Below are positions 42,646 through 49,908 of a DNA stretch of 53,144 bases, in pieces; positions within the stretch are counted from its first letter, which is position 1, and each line of letters starts with the position of its first letter. The translations under genes and the position numbers were made by a program. The DNA is from Planctomycetota bacterium (GTDB lineage: Bacteria; Planctomycetota; UBA1135; GCA-002686595). The stretch spans positions 1 through 53,144 of the forward strand of contig SIAI01000032.1 in assembly GCA_009691855.1 (NCBI GenBank), read 5' to 3'. The notes beneath the pieces were generated by a model, which saw nothing but the letters and a program-made list of their open reading frames with translations, ran no database searches and had not been told where the DNA came from.

Positions 42646-43107
42646 TCAATGGGGCCGTCGATCGGGTTTCGCCAGCCAGGCGCGGAACACCGTCAAGCCG
42701 AGTTCGCGCCCGTCGGCGAGCAGCGGAAGCACGCGCTCGCCGAGCGGGCCCGCGAGCTCGGCGTAGAAGGCCAAATCGTCGAAGCCCGCCGCGGCCGCGT
42801 CGTGCCGGTCGCAGGCGAAGTGCACGCGCGCGATCCGCGCCCAGTGAATCGCACCCAGACACATCGGACACGGTTCGCAGCTGCTGAAGAGCTCGCAACC
42901 CGTGAGCTCGTGCGTGCCGAGCTCCTGCGCCGCCAGGGCCACGATCTCGGCGTGGGCCGTGGGGTCGCGCGTGAGCACGACGCGATTCAATCCGCGACCG
43001 ACGATGCGTCGCTCGCGCACCACCACGGCCCCGAAGGGCCCGCCGCCCTCGGCGATTGACTGGCGCGCGAGCTCGCTGGCCACGCACATGGCAGCGGAGG
43101 CGCTCAC
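42646..43107 (-). CDS. Nucleoside/guanine deaminase-like zinc enzyme
   Basis: 153 residues if started at GTG 43107. An upstream start at 43203 would add 32 residues that look non-conserved, and ATG 43089 is a shorter option. The zinc site is HAE (His52, Glu54) and PCPMC (Cys80, Cys83). The end AAAAGFDDLAFYAELAGPLG matches the GuaD group better than TadA, so guanine to xanthine deamination is the best guess. Other purine or pyrimidine deaminations are possible. Confidence 0.82.
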   Translation of the reverse strand: MSASAAMCVASELARQSIAEGGGPFGAVVVRERRIVGRGLNRVVLTRDPTAHAEIVALAAQELGTHELTGCELFSSCEPCPMCLGAIHWARIARVHFACDRHDAAAAGFDDLAFYAELAGPLGERVLPLLADGRELGLTVFRAWLAKPDRRPH

Positions 43108-43249
43108 GGGCCCCAGGCTCCGCTGTCTAGGGGAGGCGCGGGAAGGCGGTGCCCGTTCCAGCTGCCGAACTTTCAGCGCGCCCAGGTTGAATCTCCGGCC
43201 CAACTGCCCATGAGTGCAGCGCGGGTCCGGCGGCGGACAGCAGAGCAGC

Positions 43250-43407
43250 GGCCTGATCGGTTTCCTCCTTGACCCCTCCTCATCAGCGGAAACCTCCTGA
43301 GAGACGAGAGCGGGTCGCTGCTCCTGATGTGCTTCGTGATGGCCTCCTAGGGATGGAGACCGCCGGGCCCGCCTAGGTTGGAGCCCTCACGGGCTCCAAC
43401 CTTTTTC
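43250..43407 (+). ncRNA. Candidate small RNA with CCUCC motifs
   Basis: The plus-strand terminator at 43375 has no plus-strand gene upstream except across an antisense gene, so a transcript starting in this gap is likely. It contains CCTCC-type motifs at 43264, 43275, 43293 and 43342, complementary to Shine-Dalgarno sequences. GGTTTCC (43258-43264) can pair with GGAAACC (43288-43294), leaving two of the motifs in a loop. The promoter is not identified, so the 5' end is a guess. Confidence 0.4.
43375..43407 (+). terminator. Strong Rho-independent terminator
   Basis: A perfect 12-bp stem, AGGTTGGAGCCC with GGGCTCCAACCT, around TCAC is followed by TTTTCTT. The T-run is only on the plus side. 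Confidence 0.9.
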
Positions 43408-43525
43408 TTGTCGCCGTGCCCCGCGGCGCAGCGCCCTGCCTGCGGGTTGGTCAGCGCCGCTCGCCAGGTGGCGGGCAGCGGAATCTGCATGCGGACCTCG
43501 GGGAGGGGACACTAGGCTCGGCGGG

Positions 43526-44719
43526 GTGTCGGCCCCGTTGCCCAGGATCCCACGCTCGCCCGAGGACGACTACTCACCCGGCGCGGTGAGCGTTCGTCAC
43601 GCGCTGTGCGAGCGCGTCGCCGGGCGCGCGCTGCCGCACCTCGCCGGGCGGCCCATCCCGCCCGCCGAGGCGCGCGGCAAGGTCGAGAACCTCGTGGGTT
43701 TCGCGCAGGTCCCGCTGGGGATCGCCGGGCCGCTGGCGCTCGACACGCATTGCGGCCGGCGCGAGGTCTACGTGCCGATGGCCACGACCGAGGGCGCGAT
43801 GGTGGCCTCGTACTCGCGCGGGATGAAGCTGCTCTCCGCGGCCGGGACGGCGCGCGCGCGCGTCGTCGGCGAAGGCCTCTCGCAGCACCCCATGCTGGTG
43901 TATGCCGACGCGGAGGCGGCGCTGCGCGCGCGCGCGGCCGTGCCCGGGTTGCGGGCCGAGCTCGAGCGCCTGTGCGCGGCCCATACCCGTCACGGCAAGC
44001 TGATCGCGGTCGAGCCCGAGCTCCTCGGCCGGCGCCTGATCTTGCGCTTGGTCTTCACCACCGGCGACGCGATAGGGATCAACATGGCGGCACGCGCGGC
44101 CGAGCTGTGCTCGGAGCTCGTGGCGTGCGCGACCGGCGCTGAGCGGCGTTACGTGCACGGCGAGGACGTCGAGAAGCGCGCCAACGCGCGCGCGCTGCAC
44201 GAGGGGCGCGGGCGCAGCGTGGTGTGCGACGTGCGCGTGCCGCGCGCGCTGCTCATGGAACACCTGCGCGTCACGCCCGAGGACCTGGCCGCCATCCACC
44301 ACAGCTACCAGCTCGGCTTCGCGCGCCTGGGGACGCACAACGGCCTGGTGCAGGCGGCCAACGGTCTGGCGGCGGTGTACCTCGCCTGCGGACAGGACGT
44401 GGCCTACGTCACCGAGAGCGCCACGGGCTTCCTCGATCTCAGCGTCAGCGCTCCAGCGGGCGCGGCCGACCTCTACGCCAGCGTGCACCTGCCGTCGTTG
44501 CTGGTCGGCACCGTCGGCGGCGGTTCGGGCCAGGGCACGGCGGCCGAGTGCCTGGAGCTGCTCGGCGTGCGCGGTGCGGGCGGCGCGAACCTGTTCGCCG
44601 AGTTGCTCGCCGCCACCGTGCTGGCCGGCGACCTCTCGCTGCTCGCCTCCTTCTGCACGCACGAGTTCGTGGCCGCCCACGAACACCTCGGGCGCAATCG
44701 CCCACCCGAGCCCGCATGA
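43526..44719 (+). CDS. Hydroxymethylglutaryl-CoA reductase
   Basis: 397 residues from GTG 43526. It reduces HMG-CoA to mevalonate. Motifs: ENLVGFAQVPLGIAGPL, ATTEGAMVAS (catalytic Glu), DVEKRANARALHEGRGRSVV (Lys, aligned with the usual DKKPAA), GDAIGINMAARAAE (Asp), LVGTVGGGSGQGTAAECLEL, and the C-terminal AHEHLGRNR (His). These four residues fit the class I arrangement. No other mevalonate gene lies nearby. Its stop overlaps the next gene's ATG. Confidence 0.88.
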   Translation: MSAPLPRIPRSPEDDYSPGAVSVRHALCERVAGRALPHLAGRPIPPAEARGKVENLVGFAQVPLGIAGPLALDTHCGRREVYVPMATTEGAMVASYSRGMKLLSAAGTARARVVGEGLSQHPMLVYADAEAALRARAAVPGLRAELERLCAAHTRHGKLIAVEPELLGRRLILRLVFTTGDAIGINMAARAAELCSELVACATGAERRYVHGEDVEKRANARALHEGRGRSVVCDVRVPRALLMEHLRVTPEDLAAIHHSYQLGFARLGTHNGLVQAANGLAAVYLACGQDVAYVTESATGFLDLSVSAPAGAADLYASVHLPSLLVGTVGGGSGQGTAAECLELLGVRGAGGANLFAELLAATVLAGDLSLLASFCTHEFVAAHEHLGRNRPPEPA

Positions 44720-45489
44720 GCGTTCCGCCCCGCATGGGCTTCGAGCCGTGGGCCTGGTTCGCCTTCGCGCTGGTGGGGCTGACCCTGGGGCTGCTGCTCT
44801 TCCTGGGCTGCCGCACCGGCGGACCGACGGCGGTGCTCGTCTATCGCCAGGGACCGCTGTGGCTCGGTCTGGCTTCGGCCGTGCTGATGACGGGGGGCCT
44901 GCTGTGGTCGGCGCGCCGCCGGCCGCTCTTGCAGCGCGGGCGCGTTTGGCCGCTCGGGCTGCTAGGGGGCAGCCTATGGGTGTGCTCGCTGCCGATAGCC
45001 TACCCCTCGTCCCATGAGGGGAAGTTCAGCGCGACGCACTTCAGCTTGCCGTTCGCCGGCCCTGCGCGCGTGCTGGTCGGCGGCGAGGAGCGCATGAAAA
45101 ACCGCTTCCTGTTCGATCCTTCGCGGCGCTTTGGCTCCGTCTTCGCGGCCGAGGCAGGTGGACCGCTGACAGTGCTCGCGCCTGCCGCCGCGCGGGTCGC
45201 GGCGCGCGCCGAGGGTGAGCTCGTGCTGTGCGTCGCCGAGGCGGAGTATCTGTTTTTCGAGGGCCTCGAGCCCGGTTCGTGCGCGCTCGAGCCGGGAGCG
45301 GAGGTGAGCCGCGGCCAGGTGCTGGCCAGCGCTGCGGGGCCGCTGACGGTCTTCCTGCAGGACGGGCTCGAGCGTGGCCGCGCCGAGGGCGTTCCCATGC
45401 GCTACTTCGGTTACCGCAGCGACGGGCGGGTGGCCGACTCGGGCGTGCCGATCCCGCCGCAGGTGGTGGTCAACCTTGCAGCCCGTTGA
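44716..45489 (+). CDS. Membrane protein with degenerate M23-like beta domain
   Basis: 257 residues with three membrane helices (FAFALVGLTLGLLLFLG, LWLGLASAVLMTGGLLW, WPLGLLGGSLWVCSLPIAY). An outside domain follows whose C-terminal part resembles a lysostaphin-like barrel (SCALEPGAEVSRGQVLASAA, GPLTVFLQDGLERGRAEGVP, MRYFGYR). The zinc ligands HxxxD and HxH of M23 peptidases are missing (LTVFLQD replaces LHFQ-type), so it is probably not a peptidase. The gene is coupled to the HMG-CoA reductase gene. The stop TGA lies inside structured element A. Confidence 0.6.
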   Translation: MSVPPRMGFEPWAWFAFALVGLTLGLLLFLGCRTGGPTAVLVYRQGPLWLGLASAVLMTGGLLWSARRRPLLQRGRVWPLGLLGGSLWVCSLPIAYPSSHEGKFSATHFSLPFAGPARVLVGGEERMKNRFLFDPSRRFGSVFAAEAGGPLTVLAPAAARVAARAEGELVLCVAEAEYLFFEGLEPGSCALEPGAEVSRGQVLASAAGPLTVFLQDGLERGRAEGVPMRYFGYRSDGRVADSGVPIPPQVVVNLAAR

Positions 45490-45661
45490 AAAACTGCCTG
45501 CTGCTGCTTCGCGTCTTTGGTCATGGCGTCGTCACGCTCGTCGAGGCGTATCGAGCCAGGCCGTGCTCAGCGGCCAGGAAGGCCGCTTCCGCCGTCTCCC
45601 CGTCGCGTTCCTAGCCCTGACCAAAGACGCTGTGCCTCGCGACGGGGCCTTTTTCAACGGG
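45482..45661 (+). repeat. Structured repeat element A, copy 2 (complete)
   Basis: 180 bp with perfect 12-bp ends, CCCGTTGAAAAA and TTTTTCAACGGG. The TGA of the upstream gene is within the left end. An inner 13-bp stem pairs GCGTCTTTGGTCA (45511-45523) with TGACCAAAGACGC (45618-45630). A central hairpin GCGGCC-AGGAA-GGCCGC follows the shared CAGGCCGTGCTCA. The 3' arm ends in a T-run, so it could terminate transcription. No coding capacity is seen. Confidence 0.85.
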
Positions 45662-45687
45662 TTGCTGGAGTCCGGCCCCGCGGGCGA

Positions 45688-45715
45688 TTGACAGCCGGGG
45701 CCGGGTCGATACCCT
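45688..45715 (+). promoter_or_regulatory. Sigma-70-like promoter for the EF-G gene
   Basis: Perfect -35 TTGACA (45688-45693), 16-base spacer, -10 TACCCT (45710-45715). The 5' leader would be about 110 bases and contains a GC-rich pairing region (GGGCCCGGCC area), so leader control is possible. Confidence 0.55.
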
Positions 45716-45831
45716 ATTTGGCTTCGAAACCGGCCGCGAAACCCGGGAGGCAGGGCCCGGCCCCCGCGCAGGCCGTACTGTCATGCGGCTCCCCCCGGCT
45801 GCTCCTTGCTCCTCGACCCACCAGAACTGCC

Positions 45832-47934
45832 ATGTCCACCGTCGTAAAGTCCCAGCCGAGTTCGGCACAGACCTTTGAGCGCCTCAAGCGCGGTCGCAAC
45901 ATCGGCATCATGGCGCACATCGACGCCGGCAAGACGACGGTCACCGAGCGCATTCTGTTCGTCACCGCCAAGATCCACAAGATGGGCGAGGTGCACGACG
46001 GCGCGGCGACCATGGACTTCCTGGAGGAAGAGCGCAAGCGCGGCATCACGATCCAGTCGGCCGCCACGCAGGTCGAGTGGAACAACCACTGGATCAACAT
46101 CATCGACACCCCCGGTCACGTGGACTTCACGGCCGAGGTGGAGCGCTCGCTGCGCGTGCTGGACGGCGCCGTGGCCGTGTTCGACGCCGTGCACGGAGTC
46201 GAGGCCCAGTCCGAGACCGTCTGGCGTCAGGCCGACCGCTACAAGGTTCCGCGCATCTGCTTCATCAACAAGATGGACCGCGTCGGCGCGGACTACTTCC
46301 GCTCGATCCAGACCATCATCGACCGCCTCGGCGCGCGCCCGGCGGCGCTGCAATTCCCGATCGGGGCCGAGAAGAACTTCACCGGCCTGGTGGATCTGGT
46401 CAGCGGCAAGGCCTACCGCTTCGAGGCGGACGACGGCAAGGTCATGCACGAGATCCCGCTGCCCGAGGAGCTCAAGGACGAGTACACCTTGCGGCGCCAC
46501 GAGCTGTGCGAGATCGCGGCCGAGCTCGACGAGAATGTGCTGGACCTGTTCGTCGAGGACGAGCCGATCCCGGCCGCGCTGCTGATGGCCGCCGTGCGCA
46601 AGGGCTGCATGAGCATGCAGATCACGCCGGTGCTGTGCGGCGCGGCGCTGAAGGACAAGGGCATCCCCGCCCTGCTCGACGCGGTCCTCGACTATCTGCC
46701 GAGCCCGTTGGACGTCCCGCCGGTCGAGGGCGACGTGCCGCGCACCGACCAGCGCACCATACGCAAGGTGGACGACAGCGAGCCGGTGTGCCTGATGGCC
46801 TTCAAGACCATCGCCGAATCGACCGGTGACCTGACCTTCGTGCGCGTGTACTCGGGCGTGCTCGAGAAGGGCACGAACCTGCTCAACCCGCGCACAGGCA
46901 AGGAAGAACGCATCGGCCGCCTGGTGCAGGTGCACGCCAACAAGCGCGAGGCCATCGAGCGCGTACCGGCCGGCGGTATCGGCGCGATCCTGGGCCTCAA
47001 GAACACCATCACCGGCGACACGCTGTGCGACCCGGATCACCCGATCGCGCTGTCGAAGATCGTCTTCCCCGAGGCGGTCATCTCGATGTCGATCGAGCCC
47101 AAGAAGGGCGGCGAGCGCGACAAGCTGTCCGAGATCATCGGCAAGATGATGCGCGAGGACCCGACCTTCCGCGCCACATCCAACGAGGAAACCGGCGACC
47201 TGCTCATCTCCGGCATGGGCGAGCTGCACCTCGAGGTGGTCGTCAACCGCATCAAGAGCGAGCACAACCTGGAGGTGCTCACCGGGCGCCCCAAGGTGGC
47301 CTACAAGCAGCGCTTGAACCGGCCGCGCGAGATCGAGTCGCGCTACATCAAGCAGAGTGGTGGGCGCGGTCAGTACGCCGTGGCGTACCTCAACTTCGAG
47401 TCCGGCGCGCCCGAGGACGGCATCTTCGAGTTCTTCAACGAGATCAAGGGCGGCTCGATCCCGCGCGAGTACATTCCCGCGGTCGAGTACGGCGTGAACG
47501 AGGCCGTGCGCGGCGGCGGCCGCAACGGCTACCCGTTCGTCAACGTCGTGGCGACTCTGACTGACGGCAAGCACCACGAGGTCGACTCGAGCGAGATGGC
47601 CTTCCAAGCCTGCGGCGCCCAGGCCTTCCGCCTGGCGGCAGATGGCAACACGACCCTGCTCGAGCCGATCATGAAGATCGAAGTGCGCGCGCCCGAGGAG
47701 TACCTGGGCGGCGTGGTCGGCGACCTGAACTCGCGCCGCGGCGAGGTCAGTGACGTCGAGTCCAGCGGCGACCTGCGCATCGTGCGCGGGACCGTCCCGA
47801 TCGCCGAGATGTTCGCCTACTCCTCCTCGCTGCGCGGCGCCACCCAGGGCCGCGGTTCCTTCGCCATGGAGCTGTTCGAGTACCGCCCGGTGCCCACGAA
47901 CATCGCCGAGAAGATCCTCAATCCCGAGAAGTAG
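45832..47934 (+). CDS. fusA: Translation elongation factor G
   Basis: 700 residues. GTPase motifs: [15 protein letters not shown] (G1), [10 protein letters not shown] (G2), DTPGHVDFT (G3), NKMDRVGAD (G4). Domains II-V follow with [20 protein letters not shown] and [14 protein letters not shown]. It moves tRNA and mRNA through the ribosome. The switch region [20 protein letters not shown] followed by FLEEERKR differs from usual EF-G (MDWMEQEQERG), and the gene stands alone, not with rpsL/rpsG. It may be one of several EF-G copies, such as the spdEFG types reported in planctomycetes. Confidence 0.9.
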   Translation: MSTVVKSQPSSAQTFERLKRGRNIGIMAHIDAGKTTVTERILFVTAKIHKMGEVHDGAATMDFLEEERKRGITIQSAATQVEWNNHWINIIDTPGHVDFTAEVERSLRVLDGAVAVFDAVHGVEAQSETVWRQADRYKVPRICFINKMDRVGADYFRSIQTIIDRLGARPAALQFPIGAEKNFTGLVDLVSGKAYRFEADDGKVMHEIPLPEELKDEYTLRRHELCEIAAELDENVLDLFVEDEPIPAALLMAAVRKGCMSMQITPVLCGAALKDKGIPALLDAVLDYLPSPLDVPPVEGDVPRTDQRTIRKVDDSEPVCLMAFKTIAESTGDLTFVRVYSGVLEKGTNLLNPRTGKEERIGRLVQVHANKREAIERVPAGGIGAILGLKNTITGDTLCDPDHPIALSKIVFPEAVISMSIEPKKGGERDKLSEIIGKMMREDPTFRATSNEETGDLLISGMGELHLEVVVNRIKSEHNLEVLTGRPKVAYKQRLNRPREIESRYIKQSGGRGQYAVAYLNFESGAPEDGIFEFFNEIKGGSIPREYIPAVEYGVNEAVRGGGRNGYPFVNVVATLTDGKHHEVDSSEMAFQACGAQAFRLAADGNTTLLEPIMKIEVRAPEEYLGGVVGDLNSRRGEVSDVESSGDLRIVRGTVPIAEMFAYSSSLRGATQGRGSFAMELFEYRPVPTNIAEKILNPEK

Positions 47935-47972
47935 AGCGTGCCGCAGGGCTGGTTCCGTCGCGCGCCAAGGCA

Positions 47973-47978
47973 TAGGAT
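47973..47978 (+). promoter_or_regulatory. Possible -10 box, near-leaderless start
   Basis: TAGGAT lies nine bases before ATG 47988. With normal spacing the transcript would begin only a few bases before the start codon. No clear -35 box. Confidence 0.3.
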
Positions 47979-47987
47979 TCCGCGCGA

Positions 47988-48965
47988 ATGACGCGTACCG
48001 CACGGCGACGGTGGAGCCGAGAGTTCCAGGGCGAGATCGACGGCATCGCCCTGGGCGATACCGGACCGGTGATCCTCCATGGCTACGACCCGCCCGCGGG
48101 CGGCAAGTGGATCGACAACGTGATCCCGGGCAAGCTCGGCGCCTTCGAGCGCTCTAGCGGCGAGCCGTTGTGGGTCTCGCCGTGCGAGGTCGGCTACGGG
48201 CGCGGTTTCGGCTGCGGCCTGGGCAACGAGGAAGACGTGATCATCCTCGGGCCCTCGAATCGCACGCACCGCATCGCGCGCATGTCGTTGGCTTCGGGCG
48301 AGCTCATCGGCGCCAACGAGATCGGGGCCTTCGACCAGGCCCTGGTGTTCGGCGACATGTGTCTGACGGTCACGCCGCAGCGCGTCACCGGCCTTCTCAC
48401 CGCGCCCATGCTCGAGGTCTGGAGCTACGCGCGCGACGGCGAGCGCTACCACCTCGTCGGACGCATCGGTCCGCACGCCTACGTGGTGTTCACCGATACG
48501 GCGCGCAAGCGTCAAGGCGTGCTGCGCCTGGACCTCGAGAGCGGCGAGTTCGTGGACACCTTCATCGATCCCGAGCTGCCGGTGATTCACGACTTCGTGT
48601 GCGCCGACGACCTGGCGATCGCGCTGGTGGGCAACCGCGTGCCCCCGCGGCCGGGCCAGCCCAGCGGGCCCGAGGAACTGCGCCTGGAGGCCTTCCGCAC
48701 GCGCGAATCGAGCGCCTACTCGCTGTGGAAAGAGGTCCTGGCCGACGAGAGCGACGAGCTACCCGACGTCTCGCTCGCGCTCGACAGTGCCAAGCTGTAC
48801 CTCGCGCGCGGCGCGATGCTCGAGGTGCGCGACGCGCTTTCCGGGCGCACCCTGGGCGACCTGACCTTGCCAGGGCTCGACGAGCGCGTGGCCTGGAAGG
48901 TGTCGCAGGGCGCCGGCCTCCTGGCCGAAGAGACGCGTGCCTCGGTGTTCGAGCTCCTCGTCTGA
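47988..48965 (+). CDS. PQQ/WD-like beta-propeller protein, unknown function
   Basis: 325 residues, no signal peptide, apparently cytoplasmic. Propeller-type repeats: VIPGKLGAFERSSGEPLWVS, RIARMSLASGELIGANEIGA, GVLRLDLESGEFVDTFIDPE and LYLARGAMLEVRDALSGRTL. The blades suggest a binding scaffold. It follows EF-G by 53 bases but has its own possible promoter. Its TGA is directly joined to structured element B. Confidence 0.65.
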   Translation: MTRTARRRWSREFQGEIDGIALGDTGPVILHGYDPPAGGKWIDNVIPGKLGAFERSSGEPLWVSPCEVGYGRGFGCGLGNEEDVIILGPSNRTHRIARMSLASGELIGANEIGAFDQALVFGDMCLTVTPQRVTGLLTAPMLEVWSYARDGERYHLVGRIGPHAYVVFTDTARKRQGVLRLDLESGEFVDTFIDPELPVIHDFVCADDLAIALVGNRVPPRPGQPSGPEELRLEAFRTRESSAYSLWKEVLADESDELPDVSLALDSAKLYLARGAMLEVRDALSGRTLGDLTLPGLDERVAWKVSQGAGLLAEETRASVFELLV

Positions 48966-49188
48966 GAGCCTGTGAAGGAATCCCTCGCCGCCTTCGAGCT
49001 CAGCAGGATGCGCCGTGGGTCTGCCCTCCTCGGCGATCCGCAGGAGCGCCTCGCTGCGCCTGCGGCGCCCCGGGAATCCATGGTTGCGGCACTTGCGGGT
49101 ATTGCCTCGCTAATACGCCTCGTTGGCGCGCCTAGCCACGACGCATCCTGTTGGCTCTCGGCTGGCGGGGGAATCCTTCACAGGCTCT
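48965..49188. repeat. Structured element B: 224-bp imperfect palindrome
   Basis: The ends are AGAGCCTGTGAAGGA and TCCTTCACAGGCTCT, a perfect 15-bp inverted pair. Further inside pair TCCCtCGCC/GGCGgGGGA and CAGGATGCGcCGTGG/CCACGaCGCATCCTG. The first base is the last base of the upstream stop codon, and the last base is three bases before the ATG at 49192. The loop region includes a GCGCCTGCGGCGCC hairpin. GAGGCGTAT (minus, 49113-49121) also occurs in element A. No open reading frame of note. Confidence 0.8.
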
Positions 49189-49191
49189 GAC

Positions 49192-49776
49192 ATGTCCAAG
49201 AAAGACGCTGCTCCCAAGGGCGAGATCGATGAGCACGGGCTCGTCGTGCACAAGTACGCCAGCACCGTCTTGGTCGTGGTCCCGCCCAGCGGCTACGCCG
49301 AGACGACCCTGCGCTACGCGCGTTCGGCGCTGTTCAACGTGCACGTGGGCACGCGCGTGATCTCGTCCCAGGAAGGCGCCTTGCTGCGCGGCGAGCTGCA
49401 GGACGAGTTCGAGGTCGATGGTTCCCTGGCGCAGGAGTCCATGGCCCCCTACGCGGGCCTGCTGCTGTGTGGCGGCGAGGGTGCCGCTTGGCTGGCCGAG
49501 CAAGCGGACGTGCTGCGCCTGGTGCGCGAGGCGCGCGAGCAGGAGAAGCTCATCGGTGCCTTCGGCCTGGCCGTGGGGGCCCTGGCGCGGGCTGGCGTGC
49601 TGAAGAAGCAGCGCGTCACGGGCGATCCGGCGCTGAAGCCGGCCCTGGCCGCCGCCGGCGCACGCTATACCGGCGCGCAGCTCGAGACCGACGGCAAGCT
49701 CGTCACGGGCCTGGACGACGCCTCCGGCTTCCGCTTCGGGAAGGCGCTCGTGCAGATCGTCCGCATCCTGGCGTAG
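49192..49776 (+). CDS. DJ-1/PfpI-like protein lacking the usual cysteine
   Basis: 194 residues. The fold pattern is DJ-1/PfpI: VLVVVPPSGYAETTLRYARS, YAGLLLCGGEGAAWLAEQAD, LIGAFGLAVGALARAGVLKK, and ETDGKLVTGLDDASGFRFGK. At the nucleophile elbow the usual A-I-C-H-G-P is replaced by G-A-F-G-L-A, so Cys is Phe and classic glyoxalase/protease activity is unlikely. The region between its start and the upstream gene is entirely element B, so its ribosome site and promoter must lie in or before that repeat. Confidence 0.72.
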   Translation: MSKKDAAPKGEIDEHGLVVHKYASTVLVVVPPSGYAETTLRYARSALFNVHVGTRVISSQEGALLRGELQDEFEVDGSLAQESMAPYAGLLLCGGEGAAWLAEQADVLRLVREAREQEKLIGAFGLAVGALARAGVLKKQRVTGDPALKPALAAAGARYTGAQLETDGKLVTGLDDASGFRFGKALVQIVRILA

Positions 49777-49908
49777 GACGCGGGTCGCCGACCCGGCCGG
49801 GAGTCGTGGCGGACACGAGCTATCTGGACGGGCTCTTCGACGCTATCCTGTGCGCCCTTCCGAGTCCCACCACCCGTTTGCCCGGTACAACCGGGCCAGG
49901 GGTTCAAC

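Larger units (their letters stand above)
43204..43525. other. Intergenic region with small RNA candidate, terminator, HMGR promoter
   Basis: Apart from the RNA candidate and terminator it holds a possible -10 box TAGGCT at 43513-43518 only seven bases before the GTG of the HMG-CoA reductase gene, so that mRNA may be leaderless. Short open frames of 20-47 codons on both strands lack any support. Confidence 0.5.

Noticed and set aside
43210..43345. Small open frames in the intergenic region, for example one beginning ATG at 43211 and one ending MCFVMAS
   Set aside because: 20-25 codons, no ribosome site at a sensible distance and no similarity that I recognise. The RNA reading explains the terminator better.
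45482..45661. Element A as a coding remnant (short frames run through it)
   Set aside because: Base changes between the two copies keep pairing but not any reading frame.
45781..48003. A 740-residue minus-strand open frame opposite elongation factor G
   Set aside because: Shadow of EF-G codons, with no motif.
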